This document shows, piece by piece, positions 22,501-30,185 of a stretch of 30,185 bases of DNA. The position numbers and the translations under genes are program-made. The notes below the pieces were generated by a model, which was not told the origin of the DNA, searched no databases, and saw nothing but the letters and a program-made list of their open reading frames with translations. Origin of the DNA: Lingula anatina (lineage: Eukaryota > Brachiopoda > Lingulata > Lingulida > Lingulidae); the NCBI RefSeq assembly GCF_001039355.2, contig NW_019775514.1, positions 230,613-260,797 of the forward strand. The letters are read 5' to 3'. Within the stretch, counting starts at the first letter, position 1. Each line of letters opens with the position of its first letter.

Positions 22501-25500
22501 GAGGTAGTTCTTTTGGGGAAGTATAATTTTATAATCACCAAGTACAAGGTTCTTAGATAGGGAATCATACAAAAGACACAACAAGCAGCAAAAAAGAATT
22601 ACAAGCATGCACTGGCTGGTCACAGATGGAAGCAGTCTCCATCAAGCAAACAATCAGCATGCCCCATGCAGCACAGTAGCTGGACTAGAGATACAGGTTG
22701 GAACAAAAGGTATAGATTTGTTCTGTACCTGAGAGTTCACAGATTGATTTGGCATTTGTTGCATATAAGACTGATGATGTTGCTGCTGCTGGGACTGCGG
22801 CGGTTGTATGTATTGCTGAGTCGGATGTTGGCCATAGCCCATCTGATTTGCCAAATTATACTGAGAAGGCATCTGCAGAAAGCAGAATAGTCTATTAACC
22901 TTTTCAGGTGAAATTATGCAGCTTTATTCTGATGTGATTGTCAAGATTCTGATTTTTGTATGCTCAGGAAAATACATATAACAGTAAAAGATCATATTTA
23001 AATGCACACCATGCCTGTACATCTCAATCATACATTCAAACAACACAAAGTGACCACACATATTCAATTTGAACATATGTCTTTACCTGGCCGTATGCCT
23101 GGTTGCCCATGCCCATCTGCCCCATGCGACCATGGCCTTGTGACTGCACTGGGAAGCGCTGAGAGTTAGGTGAAAGTTGGGAGTCGCCATATTGGTTACC
23201 TGGGTAGCCCGGTGGCATGTTCATAGAACGACGCTGACTTGGATCAAACATTTGACCACCACCCTGAAATTATGACGACTGTGTTCAGAACTTTTGCAAA
23301 AAAAAAAAATAAATATGCTTCGTGCTTGCAAAATTCACACTGATTTCTTAAAAGATTGTAACCACCAAACAAAACTCACAGATATACGTATGGTGCAAGC
23401 AAGCCCCCTTGTTACCCATTATGATTCTATAAGTGTGTTCTTGCAGGTGAGAATGTCAGGTGTTTACAGGTACTACTTTCCAAGGTCGGACACCTGAAAA
23501 CAGCCTAGGCCAATTGACATTCCTGTGTTTCAGACAGGTGGCTTTTATGAATGAAACTGATAAATGTTACTCCATAATACTGCCTGCTTGAGTGATCTTT
23601 CCACTTCCTACTTTCCCCCATGTATCCAGCTCATGTCAACCTGGTTACTAAGTGCAAGGTTATCAATTACAAAACAAAAGGTCAGGAAACCCCTTTCCTT
23701 TTTAAAACATACTGGTGCTATTTGATTGAATGCTATAATAAGAACCACGCTTGTATCATGTAAACAGAGCCGCCAACCTGCTGTCAAGTTACCTTTTAAG
23801 AAAAGAGGTCAGCCATGCTAGGTGCTCCACTATTCATTCACAAAAAGCCACATGTTCAATTACAAAGCAAACCTTTCAAATGATGAATCGAAAATAGATT
23901 TCAAACACCAATAACAACAAAAGTCATTTTCACCTGGCCAATCCTGGCCCAGTGAGGAGAGTATTACCGTATCACAGCATGCCTCATGATTTATCATAAT
24001 AAAGAGGTCAAAATGTACACATTGCAAGTCTTAAGTAATTATTACAATACACTGGTGGATTAAGTACAAGGAGTTTTTGTTATCACTTACAATCAATGAG
24101 TGTAAATGTAGGGATATTTTTAGCCCTGTTTGTCAATGAGCCGGTATAAAAGCACATGGCTAATTAGCATAATTCCCTACCAGAGCAAACACATTTGCTA
24201 CCATTACTGGGCCCCGGCTTCCACCCACAAACTTTAAATGTAAAAAGAATGCAGTTTCATTTTCAGTTCAAATTTTAAAACAAAACTGTCATGGCTGTCA
24301 GCATCAAGACAAAGTATATTTCCTGAGATCTTAATAATGAAAGGTGCATCTTCTATTAATACATCATGCGTATCAATTTGATTAATAATTTACTTTAATT
24401 TGTACTAAAATAAAGGCAAATTCATGAATCTACTTTTTCATGATTAAATTGAACATTTTATAATAAACAGCATTCTTGGCCTTTTGTACATTTTGCCTTC
24501 TTAAAAAAAAAGAGTCACACTGACAATTATAGGGTAAATTGTAAACATTATTAAATTCATTAAATATGAAAAAGGACAACTCTCTGATTGTTGTGATTGT
24601 GATTGTTGTAAAAAGAAAATAATATTAGCCTTCTTTTTTAAATTCTTTTATGAATTCAAACTTGTAACAGATGATCATTTAAAGCTCCATATAAAACAAC
24701 ACTTAAGAAGACAGCTACTGGAATGTTATTTCACTCAATAATATATCACTTTTTTTTATTTTTCTATTCATAAATTGCTTTATCTTTTTGTGGGATTTTC
24801 TACAATGCACTATAAATTCTGATACAAAAATTAGCAATGACAATATAAATTCTTCATCCAAACTAAATTTCCATCACTTGTGGCAGATTATTTTGCTTGC
24901 TGTTTTACCATGCATGCTAAACTGAACATGCCCTTTTTGCTTAAATTTGAAGTACCAAACATGCTATAACTGGGCAACTACTCATGACAGATTTCAGTCT
25001 CTAGATCAAGACTCCAGCTGTATGGTTGATAAGGTTTCCTACACCATGTGCTAGATTTTTTGTTATCTTTAAACTGTAAACATTTATTGGGCATTTTTCA
25101 ACCATATAAAATCATATCTTAATATGGCACTCATGTGCATCTTGACACACAAACACAAATATGGCATTAATAACTAATACATGGAACTCAGTTTTTTAAT
25201 GATAAATATAGATAAAAATTGAACAAAACTGTATTTGAGTGAGTTATTCTGGTGATATTTATATGGCCTCCACTCCTTCAAGTTTAAGAATACAAATATT
25301 TTAAAAACTGCGACATAATAACCAGGTTTCACTTCAAATGAATATCCCAAATGCATACAAATACATGTTACACACTTAAATGTTTTATCTTTTGGGACCA
25401 GATGTTGTATATCCTACAACTTCTCTCTAATAAGAAAAGCACCTTACTATTTGCTATAACAAATGAAGAAACACGCAAACTATTCTGTTAACTCTATATT

Positions 25501-26862
25501 TTCAGTGACCAATCATGTATTAACACTATACTTCTCTTGTATAACTCACTTATATTACTCACTGAGAGACAAGATGTGTCATCTCTATAGGTTGTGTACA
25601 GAAATTGGGTATTTTCTGTAAAAATTCATTAAATGAAAATAAATTACCCACAAATCACACATTATAGATTTTCAAACCTCCCAAAAAAAAAAAAACATGA
25701 ATGAAAATAAAAAGCCAGTCTATAGTAAATTGGACAACTAGGTTGTAGATAGTTGATGAATGGGCACCTTTTATGACAACCAAGATTAATTGATTGTTTA
25801 GCAGGAACAAGCAGCCAATCAGGAAAGGGCATTAGCACAATCAACCAGCTGTCTTCAAAGCAAAGCATTTTGCCTCCAAATTTAAATCCCTTCTCAGACA
25901 CTCAAGCAAACATGACAGCACATGTTTGGTATATCACTCACTGTAGAATTACCCATGGATAGAAACAGCACATCATTTTAACCATGACCAAAGTTTACAA
26001 GATGACAATCAAAATCCTACCATTTTTCTTATAAAACCACTGAAATATCCTCACTTAAAAATAGTTATACATGAAGCAAGTTCACTCATAGTTGGTTATT
26101 TACCTGATTACGGAATCCTTGTGATGGCATGGGTCCCTGTGGCCCAAAAGAGTTCATCCCCCTGTTCCCTGTGGGCCAGTTTTGGGGTTGGCCATAAGAA
26201 GGACTCCCACTGCCTGGCACCATTTCTCCCATCCCCCCATTGAAATTGTTCTGGTAGCGCTGTTGTGGGGTCTGCTGCTGGTTGGCAGGACTATTAGACT
26301 GTAGAAGTTGATTTAGAGTTGGGGTTGGCCCTGCCTGTTGAGATATGCTTTGTCCACTCATGCTTGGGAATCTCTGAGGGCCAGCACCGTACTGAGGGGG
26401 GCCTTGGTTCATATTGCTCATGGGACGCCCCTGGACAGGGACAGGGCCTCTCATGCCTGGAGGGTAACCAGATCTCATCTGCTGTCCATACTGTCCGTAT
26501 TGGTTAGTCTGAGGCGAGAATTCTCCGTTTCCGCCATGTTGTTCCATATGACCCCTGTTGTTGTACGAGTTGTTGTACCCGTGCATTTGTCCCGGATTTA
26601 ACCCATCGGGCTTCATGTTGAAATACTGAGGCCCTCCCCCGGCGTCTCCGCCACTCTGTGGGAAACTATTTGAGTCTGCATTCATATGTGGGGCCTCTAA
26701 ATTAGAAGGAAAGTCATTCGTATTATCAGTCATATTTTGCTGTCCTCCATCTTGGAAGGAGTCCATTGTGCTGTTATTAGAGTCATTATTTTGCTGCGGC
26801 GATCGGAGTTTATTGTTCATCATCATAGGGGCCGGTCCATCCTCTATACTTACGGAATCCAT
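8370..26862 (-). CDS. ARID1A/osa: ARID1 / BAF250 / Osa, BAF (SWI/SNF) subunit, 18 coding exons, 2284 aa
   Basis: ARID1 is the nuclear ARID subunit that defines the canonical BAF ATP-dependent chromatin remodeller. Joining 18 exons at GT-AG sites with matching phases gives 2284 residues, close to the roughly 2285 of human ARID1A, so the gene appears complete and intact. Order of parts: TPTLNQLL motif (residues 181-188, an LxxLL box); Gln/Gly/Pro/Met-rich disordered region; the conserved stretch around KIAREILLQAANSAV (630-644); the ARID domain (about 905-1003); Met/Gly/Asn-rich and Gln-rich disordered region; a basic KRRK nuclear-localisation-like motif followed by the first part of the BAF250 C-terminal domain (about 1540-1650); an acidic linker (about 1650-1945); then the armadillo-like core to the C terminus. 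TKSKKWKEVCGALGV and LLTFECRFDRGGIDP resemble Drosophila Osa more than vertebrate ARID1. Protostomes usually have one copy. Confidence 0.96.
10707..10815 (-). CDS. ARID1A/osa: ARID1 coding exon 17
   Basis: Residues 1533-1569. The acceptor is TATATCTGCAG and the donor is ATAA|GTAAGT, phase 1. It carries KKEVTFPPESVEAVTPVF followed by AKRRKITAKDI, the block that opens the BAF250 C-terminal domain in human ARID1A and Osa. The basic KRRK is a likely nuclear-localisation signal. Confidence 0.93.
11055..11413 (-). CDS. ARID1A/osa: ARID1 coding exon 16
   Basis: Residues 1413-1532. The acceptor is TATGTTTCAG and the donor is GCAT|GTAAGT, phase 0. It encodes a Pro/Gly/Met/Arg-rich disordered segment from GYYESQLRNGPRPTP to YFQSGRMH. 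No folded domain is visible. Frame continuity with both neighbours supports it. Confidence 0.9.
11414..12063 (-). other. ARID1 intron 15-16
   Basis: 650 bases of AT-rich sequence with no exon-like frame or recognisable repeat. Confidence 0.7.
12064..12105 (-). CDS. ARID1A/osa: ARID1 coding exon 15 (42-base microexon)
   Basis: Residues 1399-1413, GFGQQTPQQASQPP. It is flanked by CTCTCTTTAG and CCAG|GTAATA. Length is a multiple of three and both junctions are phase 1, so it could be skipped without breaking frame. Confidence 0.8.
12227..12606 (-). CDS. ARID1A/osa: ARID1 coding exon 14 (Gln-rich)
   Basis: Residues 1272-1399. The acceptor is GCTCTCTCAG, entering at the last base of a codon begun in exon 13; the donor is TCAG|GTATTT, phase 1. 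It encodes a Gln/Pro/Gly/Phe disordered segment with runs of four and six glutamines (QQQQ, QQQQQQ). Confidence 0.92.
12875..13583 (-). CDS. ARID1A/osa: ARID1 coding exon 13 (Met/Gly/Asn-rich)
   Basis: Residues 1036-1272, directly after the ARID domain. The acceptor is ATATTATTTAG and the donor is ACAG|GTAAAT, phase 2. The first part is unusually methionine-rich, the rest Asn/Gln/Ser-rich. The segment DSVKLSDPFSDEAMGPSQYP may be a short conserved motif: Osa also has an NPFEDP-like element after ARID. Confidence 0.93.
13824..14031 (-). CDS. ARID1A/osa: ARID1 coding exon 12 (second half of ARID domain)
   Basis: Residues 967-1036. The acceptor is ATCTTTTTTCAG and the donor is CAAG|GTAAGAG, phase 1. 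It encodes VTKSKKWKEVCGALGV, then GYTVRKHYLKFLLTFECRFD, the last helices of the ARID DNA-binding fold, and a basic SKKRDRS segment. Confidence 0.96.
14060..14100. repeat. T22-G17 compound homopolymer tract
   Basis: 22 T (14061-14082) directly followed by 17 G (14083-14099). It lies in the 211-base intron between the two ARID exons, about 30 bases before the acceptor of exon 12. In the sense direction it reads C17-A22. Its length may be inexact in the assembly. Confidence 0.9.
14243..14440 (-). CDS. ARID1A/osa: ARID1 coding exon 11 (first half of ARID domain)
   Basis: Residues 901-966. The acceptor is TTTTCATTTCAG and the donor is AGAT|GTGAGT, phase 0 on both sides. It encodes VALYDLGEEPERKTFLDKL, VEERGTPFTTAPTMNKQPLD and LFKLYNAVKERGGVADV, the classic first helices of the ARID fold with the PLDL.KLY signature. 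Confidence 0.97.
14441..15130 (-). other. ARID1 intron 10-11
   Basis: 690 bases, AT-rich, with no exon-like frame seen. Confidence 0.7.
15131..15256 (-). CDS. ARID1A/osa: ARID1 coding exon 10
   Basis: Residues 859-900. The acceptor is ATTGTTGCAG and the donor is GCCG|GTAACT, phase 0 on both sides. It has a Ser/Pro-rich segment, then FHDDLENISSPSWPGTP. The SSP.WP element resembles the SSPPNWP just before the ARID domain of Drosophila Osa. It is skippable in frame. Confidence 0.9.
15550..15698 (-). CDS. ARID1A/osa: ARID1 coding exon 9
   Basis: Residues 809-858. The acceptor is TTTGTCTTCCAG and the donor is AAAG|GTATAA, phase 0. It encodes a Ser/Thr-rich segment ending in a charged TEEKPKPK stretch. 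No fold is apparent. Confidence 0.88.
15954..16814 (-). CDS. ARID1A/osa: ARID1 coding exon 8 (large Met/Asn/Ser-rich exon)
   Basis: Residues 522-809. The acceptor is AACTTTCAG and the donor is ATCAG|GTATGTG, phase 1. It begins NFPRSQNMQGNYGSPQ and contains a predicted helix KIAREILLQAANSAV (residues 630-644). That helix corresponds to the VAMHVAANSIQ region of human ARID1A. A long serine/threonine/methionine-rich tail follows. Confidence 0.94.
16997..17137 (-). CDS. ARID1A/osa: ARID1 coding exon 7
   Basis: Residues 475-522. The acceptor is ATTTCTGTCAG and the donor is CAAG|GTAGAA, phase 1 on both sides. It encodes a Met/Gln/Gly-rich segment from GLNQQMMPPPMGPSQMN to QQGQQFQQ. It is too mixed in composition to recognise alone but fits frame and phase. 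Confidence 0.9.
17342..17434 (-). CDS. ARID1A/osa: ARID1 coding exon 6
   Basis: Residues 444-475. The acceptor is TTGTTTTTCAG and the donor is TCAAG|GTAAAC, phase 1 on both sides. GNQAGSPMPPRPPSNQLDS matches the conserved NQMPPRPPSGQSDS of human ARID1A. Confidence 0.94.
17435..18242 (-). other. ARID1 intron 5-6
   Basis: 808 bases. It contains a perfect 13-base inverted repeat (17697-17709 against 17726-17738, arm CAGTCCATAATAT). No exon-like frame is seen. Confidence 0.7.
18243..18426 (-). CDS. ARID1A/osa: ARID1 coding exon 5
   Basis: Residues 383-444. The acceptor is TTTGTAG and the donor is ACCAG|GTGAGG, phase 1. It starts DLSGSLDDLN, the conserved acidic motif SGSIDDLP of vertebrate ARID1, and continues with ISPSLRPVQSPVGSSGSRS, matching the SPSPVGSPAS region. 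Its frame has no internal ATG. Confidence 0.94.
18427..21821 (-). other. ARID1 intron 4-5 (3.4 kb)
   Basis: The longest intron. It contains overlapping antisense open frames at 19316-19659, a strongly G-depleted stretch at about 20230-20660, and a perfect octamer ATTTGCAT at 21033-21040 inside a less AT-rich stretch (20740-21130). That stretch could be regulatory. No ARID1 exon is needed here, since frame is continuous across it. Confidence 0.7.
21822..21887 (-). CDS. ARID1A/osa: ARID1 coding exon 4 (66 bases)
   Basis: Residues 361-382: AYVATRTPNNGKMVLQQDGD then LP. The acceptor is AAACTTTGCAG and the donor is ACCG|GTAAGAAAG, phase 0 on both sides, so it is skippable in frame. Strong splice sites and frame continuity support it. 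Confidence 0.82.
21888..22728 (-). other. ARID1 intron 3-4
   Basis: 841 bases, AT-rich, with no element recognised. Confidence 0.7.
22729..22872 (-). CDS. ARID1A/osa: ARID1 coding exon 3 (Gln-rich)
   Basis: Residues 313-360, starting MPSQYNLANQMGYGQHPTQQ, with a QQQQHH run. The acceptor is GCTTTCTGCAG and the donor is TCAG|GTACAG, phase 0 on both sides. The initial ATG is internal, not a translation start. Confidence 0.92.
23087..23263 (-). CDS. ARID1A/osa: ARID1 coding exon 2
   Basis: Residues 254-312, GGGQMFDPSQRRSMNMPPGY and so on to NQAYGQ. The acceptor is CATAATTTCAG and the donor is CCAG|GTAAAG, phase 0 on both sides. It encodes a Gly/Pro/Gln-rich disordered region. Confidence 0.93.
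23264..26103 (-). other. ARID1 intron 1-2 (2.8 kb)
   Basis: Includes a cluster of four CAGGTG/CACCTG E-boxes at 23444-23540 with a TGTTTAC fork-head-type motif, and a plus-strand TATAAAAG followed by CTAATTAG near 24146. The remainder (24300-26100) is very AT-rich with nothing recognisable. Confidence 0.6.
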
Positions 26863-26880
26863 CCTCCGTTCACAGTACCC
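26104..26880 (-). CDS. ARID1A/osa: ARID1 first coding exon (start codon at 26862)
   Basis: Acceptor CTTCTTTTTAG ends at 26881. The ATG is at 26860-26862 in context GGAGGATGG; the donor is TCAG|GTAAAT, phase 0. It encodes residues 1-253, starting MDSVSIEDGPAPM. The family-diagnostic motif GPTPTLNQLLQSNSP with a following QQRYQ is at residues 178-203, like the TPTLNQLLTSPS of human ARID1A. The start is supported because the 18 bases upstream in the exon contain no ATG, and the predicted upstream UTR exon has an in-frame TAA near its end. Confidence 0.93.
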
Positions 26881-27040
26881 CTAAAAAGAAGAGTACACAA
26901 GTGCAGCGTCTAATCAAAGTGTCCTTTTTGTTCTGAATGACAAGTAATCGTGCACAGAGTTCTAGAGAGCACACCCTATGAAAAAAGGCCAGGAAAAGTA
27001 AGATAAACATATTTAGATCTCACCCTACTCCATCCCGAGT

Positions 27041-27480
27041 CTTCCCGATCACTTGGAAAACTTGGAACACACGTGAGTTTAACTGGGTCACTGCTCAGCT
27101 ATGGGTAAAACTTCGCCTAATGGCAGTATGGTTTTATCATACACAAGCTATTATGTGCTACACATCAATAGCGGGAATACAGGAGATTAGTACGGGAATT
27201 CATACGCAACCTAGATACTTTCCGATAACGTCCATTTGATTCTTACGCACTGCTTTTCCCTTCCTTTACTCTTCCTTTCAATCACAAATAGTTTCTACCT
27301 ATACAATTTCTCATAAAAAGCAGACGTCAGAAGTTAAAGAAATTCAGGGATTCTTTAACGTAAATTGTCCACTTTGGCGGAAGAGACGATCGGTGGTGAG
27401 TAAGGCGTCCGAGGCATTCTTTTCAATTCTGCCATTGCAATTAGCTGTTCTGTCAGCCGCCCTCTGAACACCTGGCTGAT
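27041..27480 (-). promoter_or_regulatory. CpG-elevated region near the ARID1 5' end
   Basis: About 19 CpGs in 440 bases by eye, against a few per 500 bases in the introns. It includes a GGCGGAAG ETS-like site near 27375. It may be a promoter or a first-intron regulatory block, and the transcription start cannot be fixed from sequence. A consensus plus-strand donor, GTGGTGAGTAAG near 27392, could mark a divergent transcript. Confidence 0.35.
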
Positions 27481-27523
27481 AAACAAGGACTTTCACTTTA
27501 GACTTAGGCAAACTGTGTATTAC

Positions 27524-27587
27524 CCTTTAAATTGTAAAGAAACTGCTTGTGGTAATCTTCTGTTATTGCACCATCGACAGAAGTTAT
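27524..27587 (-). other. Possible ARID1 5' UTR exon
   Basis: Acceptor GTATTTTTTCTTTTTCAG ends at 27588, with donor AAAGG|GTAATA after 27524. Spliced to 26880 it gives a UTR with stop codons in the frame of the ARID1 start and a three-codon upstream frame (ATG GTG CAA TAA). The acceptor is good, the donor moderate. Confidence 0.35.
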
Positions 27588-27589
27588 CT

Positions 27590-28199
27590 GAAAAAGAAAA
27601 AATACACTTAAAAACATGACGGGGAGTAAATGTAACAGCCTTAATACGCTGCAAGGGTTTGGGTACTGACGTCATCCCTTAGGACAATTTCATATTATTG
27701 AGCACGCAATCATATTTACTCAATTTCTCTTCGCAGACCAGATGTTGTGTGCTTATGCGGAAAAAGTCCTCCTGTAGTTTATCGCATTGCAAGAAGATTC
27801 CTAATGAATTTGAAATTATTTTCGTGAGCTAGGATGAGAATTTTAACTTTATAGATAGTAAAATAGTGAGGAAAACGCATAGAAAAGGCTGTTCCCGTTA
27901 TAAAACATCTTCCCTATGCATACAGTTTGACTGAATAAACTAAGCCCGCAAGAGGGCAGCAGGAGCAATAGCAGCCGACGCATCTTGTATGAGCCGAAGA
28001 GATAAACTGGAGACCGCCTTGGTACCTGTTACTATGCAAAACATTTGGTCAGTGTTTTATTTTAGTCGACATTGCAGCAGAATGCTATTGCAAGTCGAGA
28101 ATGCCAAACTTCATATATTCTCTACATACACTTTTTCATGTAGTGAAGTTTTGTTTAGTCCTATAATATAAAAAGTCCATCAGGGGCCTAATGACGGTC

Positions 28200-28200
<1 letters not shown>
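27590..28200. other. Intergenic or upstream region, nothing firm
   Basis: Less AT-rich around 27930-28030 and possibly part of the ARID1 promoter. The open frame at 27989-28171 has no splice or composition support. Confidence 0.5.

Positions 28201-28238
<38 letters not shown>
28201..28238. repeat. T38 homopolymer
   Basis: 38 uninterrupted T. No retroelement body is recognised beside it. Confidence 0.95.
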
Positions 28239-28239
<1 letters not shown>

Positions 28240-28241
<2 letters not shown>

Positions 28242-28824
28242 GCATAGTCATACTGACTGGTTCATATCAATATGGACCCCTCTACCACCCCCATCTCAAG
28301 TGGTATTTTAATCAGGCCCAATATTTAACTCCTCTTGGCAAGTCTGAAATCAAAGAGATAAATAAGTTAATGAATTAAAAAACTGAAAGAAAAAATGTCA
28401 GTGATGTTAAAGAGAAAGGCGTACCACCTATACCATCTTGCTAAATCTAGTTATATCTATAAAGTTTGTTTCATACAATTTGCATACCTTTTCAACGGTG
28501 TACTAACTTTAATAGTTCAAAAATAAAAGGACCAAAAAGTTAATTTATTGATAAATTTGAATTTACCAATAATTCAAAGAGACAAATATGAAATATCCCA
28601 GTTTGATGCAGTCTTTATACTACAGCTTTTTGCGGCTGTGAAGAATTCTGTGATCCAGCATATTTTGAGGCTCTTATGCCCGAGCATATATGCTTAATAA
28701 TTGAGCGCTTCTTTGTACCATATTGTGAAAAAATTCTAATCTCTTTGATACCATGTGAAATCAATGTCTATTTTAGCGATTCCGTGAATCATTCATTGTT
28801 CTCTTGTGAAGAGGGTGCCTTTTC
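28240..28824. other. AT-rich intergenic DNA
   Basis: No open frame, repeat or motif that I can support. Confidence 0.6.
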
Positions 28825-29090
28825 CAGGGGCGGGTCCAGGGTTTTTTGAAGGGGGAGGGGTCTTTTTTTTTAAGAATGACGTTCAGGCCTCGGATGCGAA
28901 GCCGACTCTTTCCCCCTTGGTGTGGGGTTCGGTGTTTTGGAGGGCAAGCGGTGCCATTTGGTGCAGTTTAGAACTATGATTCAGCTCTCCAAAATTCTAA
29001 TATCAAGAGGGGAATGTTGATATGATATATTTATTTCAGAAACCTAAGGAGAATCGGGGCCCCACTGACACCCCCCTAAATTCGCCACTG
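28825..29090. mobile_element. Probable MITE-like nonautonomous DNA element
   Basis: The left end CAGGGGCGGGTCCAGGG and the inverted right end CAGTGGCGAATTTAGGGGGG are imperfect terminal inverted repeats. They resemble the CAGTGGCGGATCCAGGGG termini common on short animal DNA transposons. The 266-base length and lack of an open frame fit a nonautonomous copy. Target-site duplication is not clear. Confidence 0.4.
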
Positions 29091-29181
29091 TTTACACTAT
29101 ATTAGTCTGGGTGTTGTTGGAAGGTCCTGTAGTGGGATAGTTAGCTACCTACTTTCTTTTACACATGTGAATAGGACTTAC

Positions 29182-29457
29182 ATATCTTAATAACTGACAT
29201 GTGGGACTGGGCATTGAAAGTTTTGCAAGAAACAGACAGAAACAGACTGTCAGTTCAGTCCATCGCATTACACCCCGATCTCGAATGCTGATCGAAAATG
29301 ATTGTTTCGCAGCACCGCTATGCTGGATAGCTGAATTCCAGAAGCTGAATGTGTTAGGCAGTGATTGTGCTTGGATGTGGTTTGATATGACATCAATGTA
29401 ACCGTATCCAGTCACCCTGGCCTCTGTTAAAACGTTCACGGAAACGATAGTCAACAT
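29182..29457 (-). CDS. Doubtful first exon of a secreted or membrane protein
   Basis: Starting at the ATG at 29457, a frame begins MLTIVSVNVLTEA, which is signal-peptide-like. It continues RVTGYGYIDVISNHIQAQ and reaches TCQLLRY at a good donor ATAT|GTAAGT (boundary 29182). The region is more GC-rich than its surroundings. No downstream exon can be identified and the protein is not recognised. The frame is open upstream of the ATG only as far as a nearby stop. It may be chance. Confidence 0.15.
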
Positions 29458-29959
29458 AATCAGTATAGTAGCCCGCAGTGGAGTTTCAGACCACAATTGC
29501 GGTAGGTGTGAATGTCACTGTTACGAAATAGTCAACACAATGGGTAAAATTCCCAATCGGTTCAGTTTAACTGTAAATATTATATATTTATAACACATCT
29601 ATAATTCTACATATTTCAGCCTTTTCGTTACAAATGATGCCAAAGCCTGTTTACTGTTAAAATTCAGTGAATAATGTCAGTAAAATAGTTTCTTTAAGCA
29701 ATGCCCCCAATATTACGGTAAAGTCTTGAAAATTTCGTCGCTTAAAAATTAATTGATAATTTTAATTGTGTAAATCCGACTAATTTTTCAAAATTACCTC
29801 TCCCCGACTCCTGGGTGTGACGAAATTTTCAAAAATCCGGCCTTTGGGCTTTTATCCTTAGCGGGGAGGGGGGTTAAAATTATGATCTCCCACTGACGCT
29901 CTTCGGCAAACTAAGTTCCTTGAACTAATATGAAAAGTGCATTTTATTATTGCTTACAT

Positions 29960-30110
29960 CGCGAACAATCTCCCGATGAAGATATGAAAATTGCCTTTTC
30001 GTCTAGCTAGGATCGCGAACGATCTCCCTCTGATGATCTTACGCGAACAAAGTCCTGAGGATATTTCGCGAACGATTCTCCGCCGAAGATATACCTTAAG
30101 CGGGGGAGGG
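29960..30110. repeat. Degenerate GCGAAC repeat cluster
   Basis: GCGAAC recurs at 29961, 30015, 30043 and 30068, mostly followed by [AG]AT-CTCC and a GAAGAT- or GATGAT-like element. Flanking AGCGGGGAGGGGGG-like blocks occur near 29860 and 30099. It runs toward the right edge and is probably a satellite or transposon fragment. Confidence 0.55.
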
Positions 30111-30185
30111 GGGCGGATTAAAGATAAAATGAAAATGAATATTTTCTAAAAATCCAAAGTGTGTGTGTGTGTGGGAGGGGGGGGG

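Noticed and set aside
24146-24153. TATAAAAG near CTAATTAG in intron 1 as a nested promoter
   Set aside because: TATA-like strings are expected in AT-rich DNA and no downstream coding exon on the plus strand was found.
28201-28238. T38 tract as a retrotransposon tail
   Set aside because: No element body, target duplication or coding fragment is visible next to it.

Overview
This window is genomic DNA from an animal. It is AT-rich, has spliced genes with GT-AG introns, long introns, AATAAA polyadenylation signals, simple-sequence tracts and dispersed repeats. The best-identified gene is a protostome-like ARID1/osa. That gene, together with a tandem repeat rich in TGACCT units of a kind I associate with molluscan genomes, suggests a lophotrochozoan, probably a mollusc. 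That assignment is an inference.

Layout, left to right. Positions 1-560 hold about 3.8 copies of a ~146 bp tandem repeat, probably in the last intron of a plus-strand gene that starts outside the window. A possible terminal exon of that gene lies at 631-753, with a polyA signal at 806. Two tandem plus-strand paralogs follow, with coding sequences at 3161-3916 and 5959-6789. They encode seven-transmembrane proteins of a family I do not recognise. Each coding sequence lies within one exon behind a probable 5' UTR intron. The first copy has a CpG-containing promoter-like region near 2030-2240, and its 3' UTR contains an ~88 bp tandem duplication that duplicates the polyA signal.

From about 7600 to 27600 a single minus-strand gene fills the window: ARID1 (BAF250/osa), the ARID-bearing subunit of the canonical BAF SWI/SNF chromatin remodeller. 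I could join 18 coding exons by reading splice sites. All junctions keep frame, giving a predicted protein of 2284 residues. It has the N-terminal TPTLNQLL motif, long Gln/Gly/Met/Ser/Pro-rich disordered stretches, the ARID DNA-binding domain split over two exons (about residues 905-1003), and the two-part BAF250 C-terminal domain. The latter is interrupted by an acidic linker with six SUMO-consensus sites. The 3' ends of ARID1 and of the second seven-transmembrane gene converge within a few tens of bases.

Positions 27000-30185 contain the probable ARID1 promoter and 5' UTR exon, then intergenic DNA with a T38 tract, a probable MITE-like element, a degenerate GCGAAC repeat cluster and no gene I can support firmly. 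I saw no rRNA, tRNA, CRISPR or viral sequence. The most novel item is the pair of unrecognised seven-transmembrane paralogs; the rest is a well-preserved conserved gene with its regulatory and repeat context.
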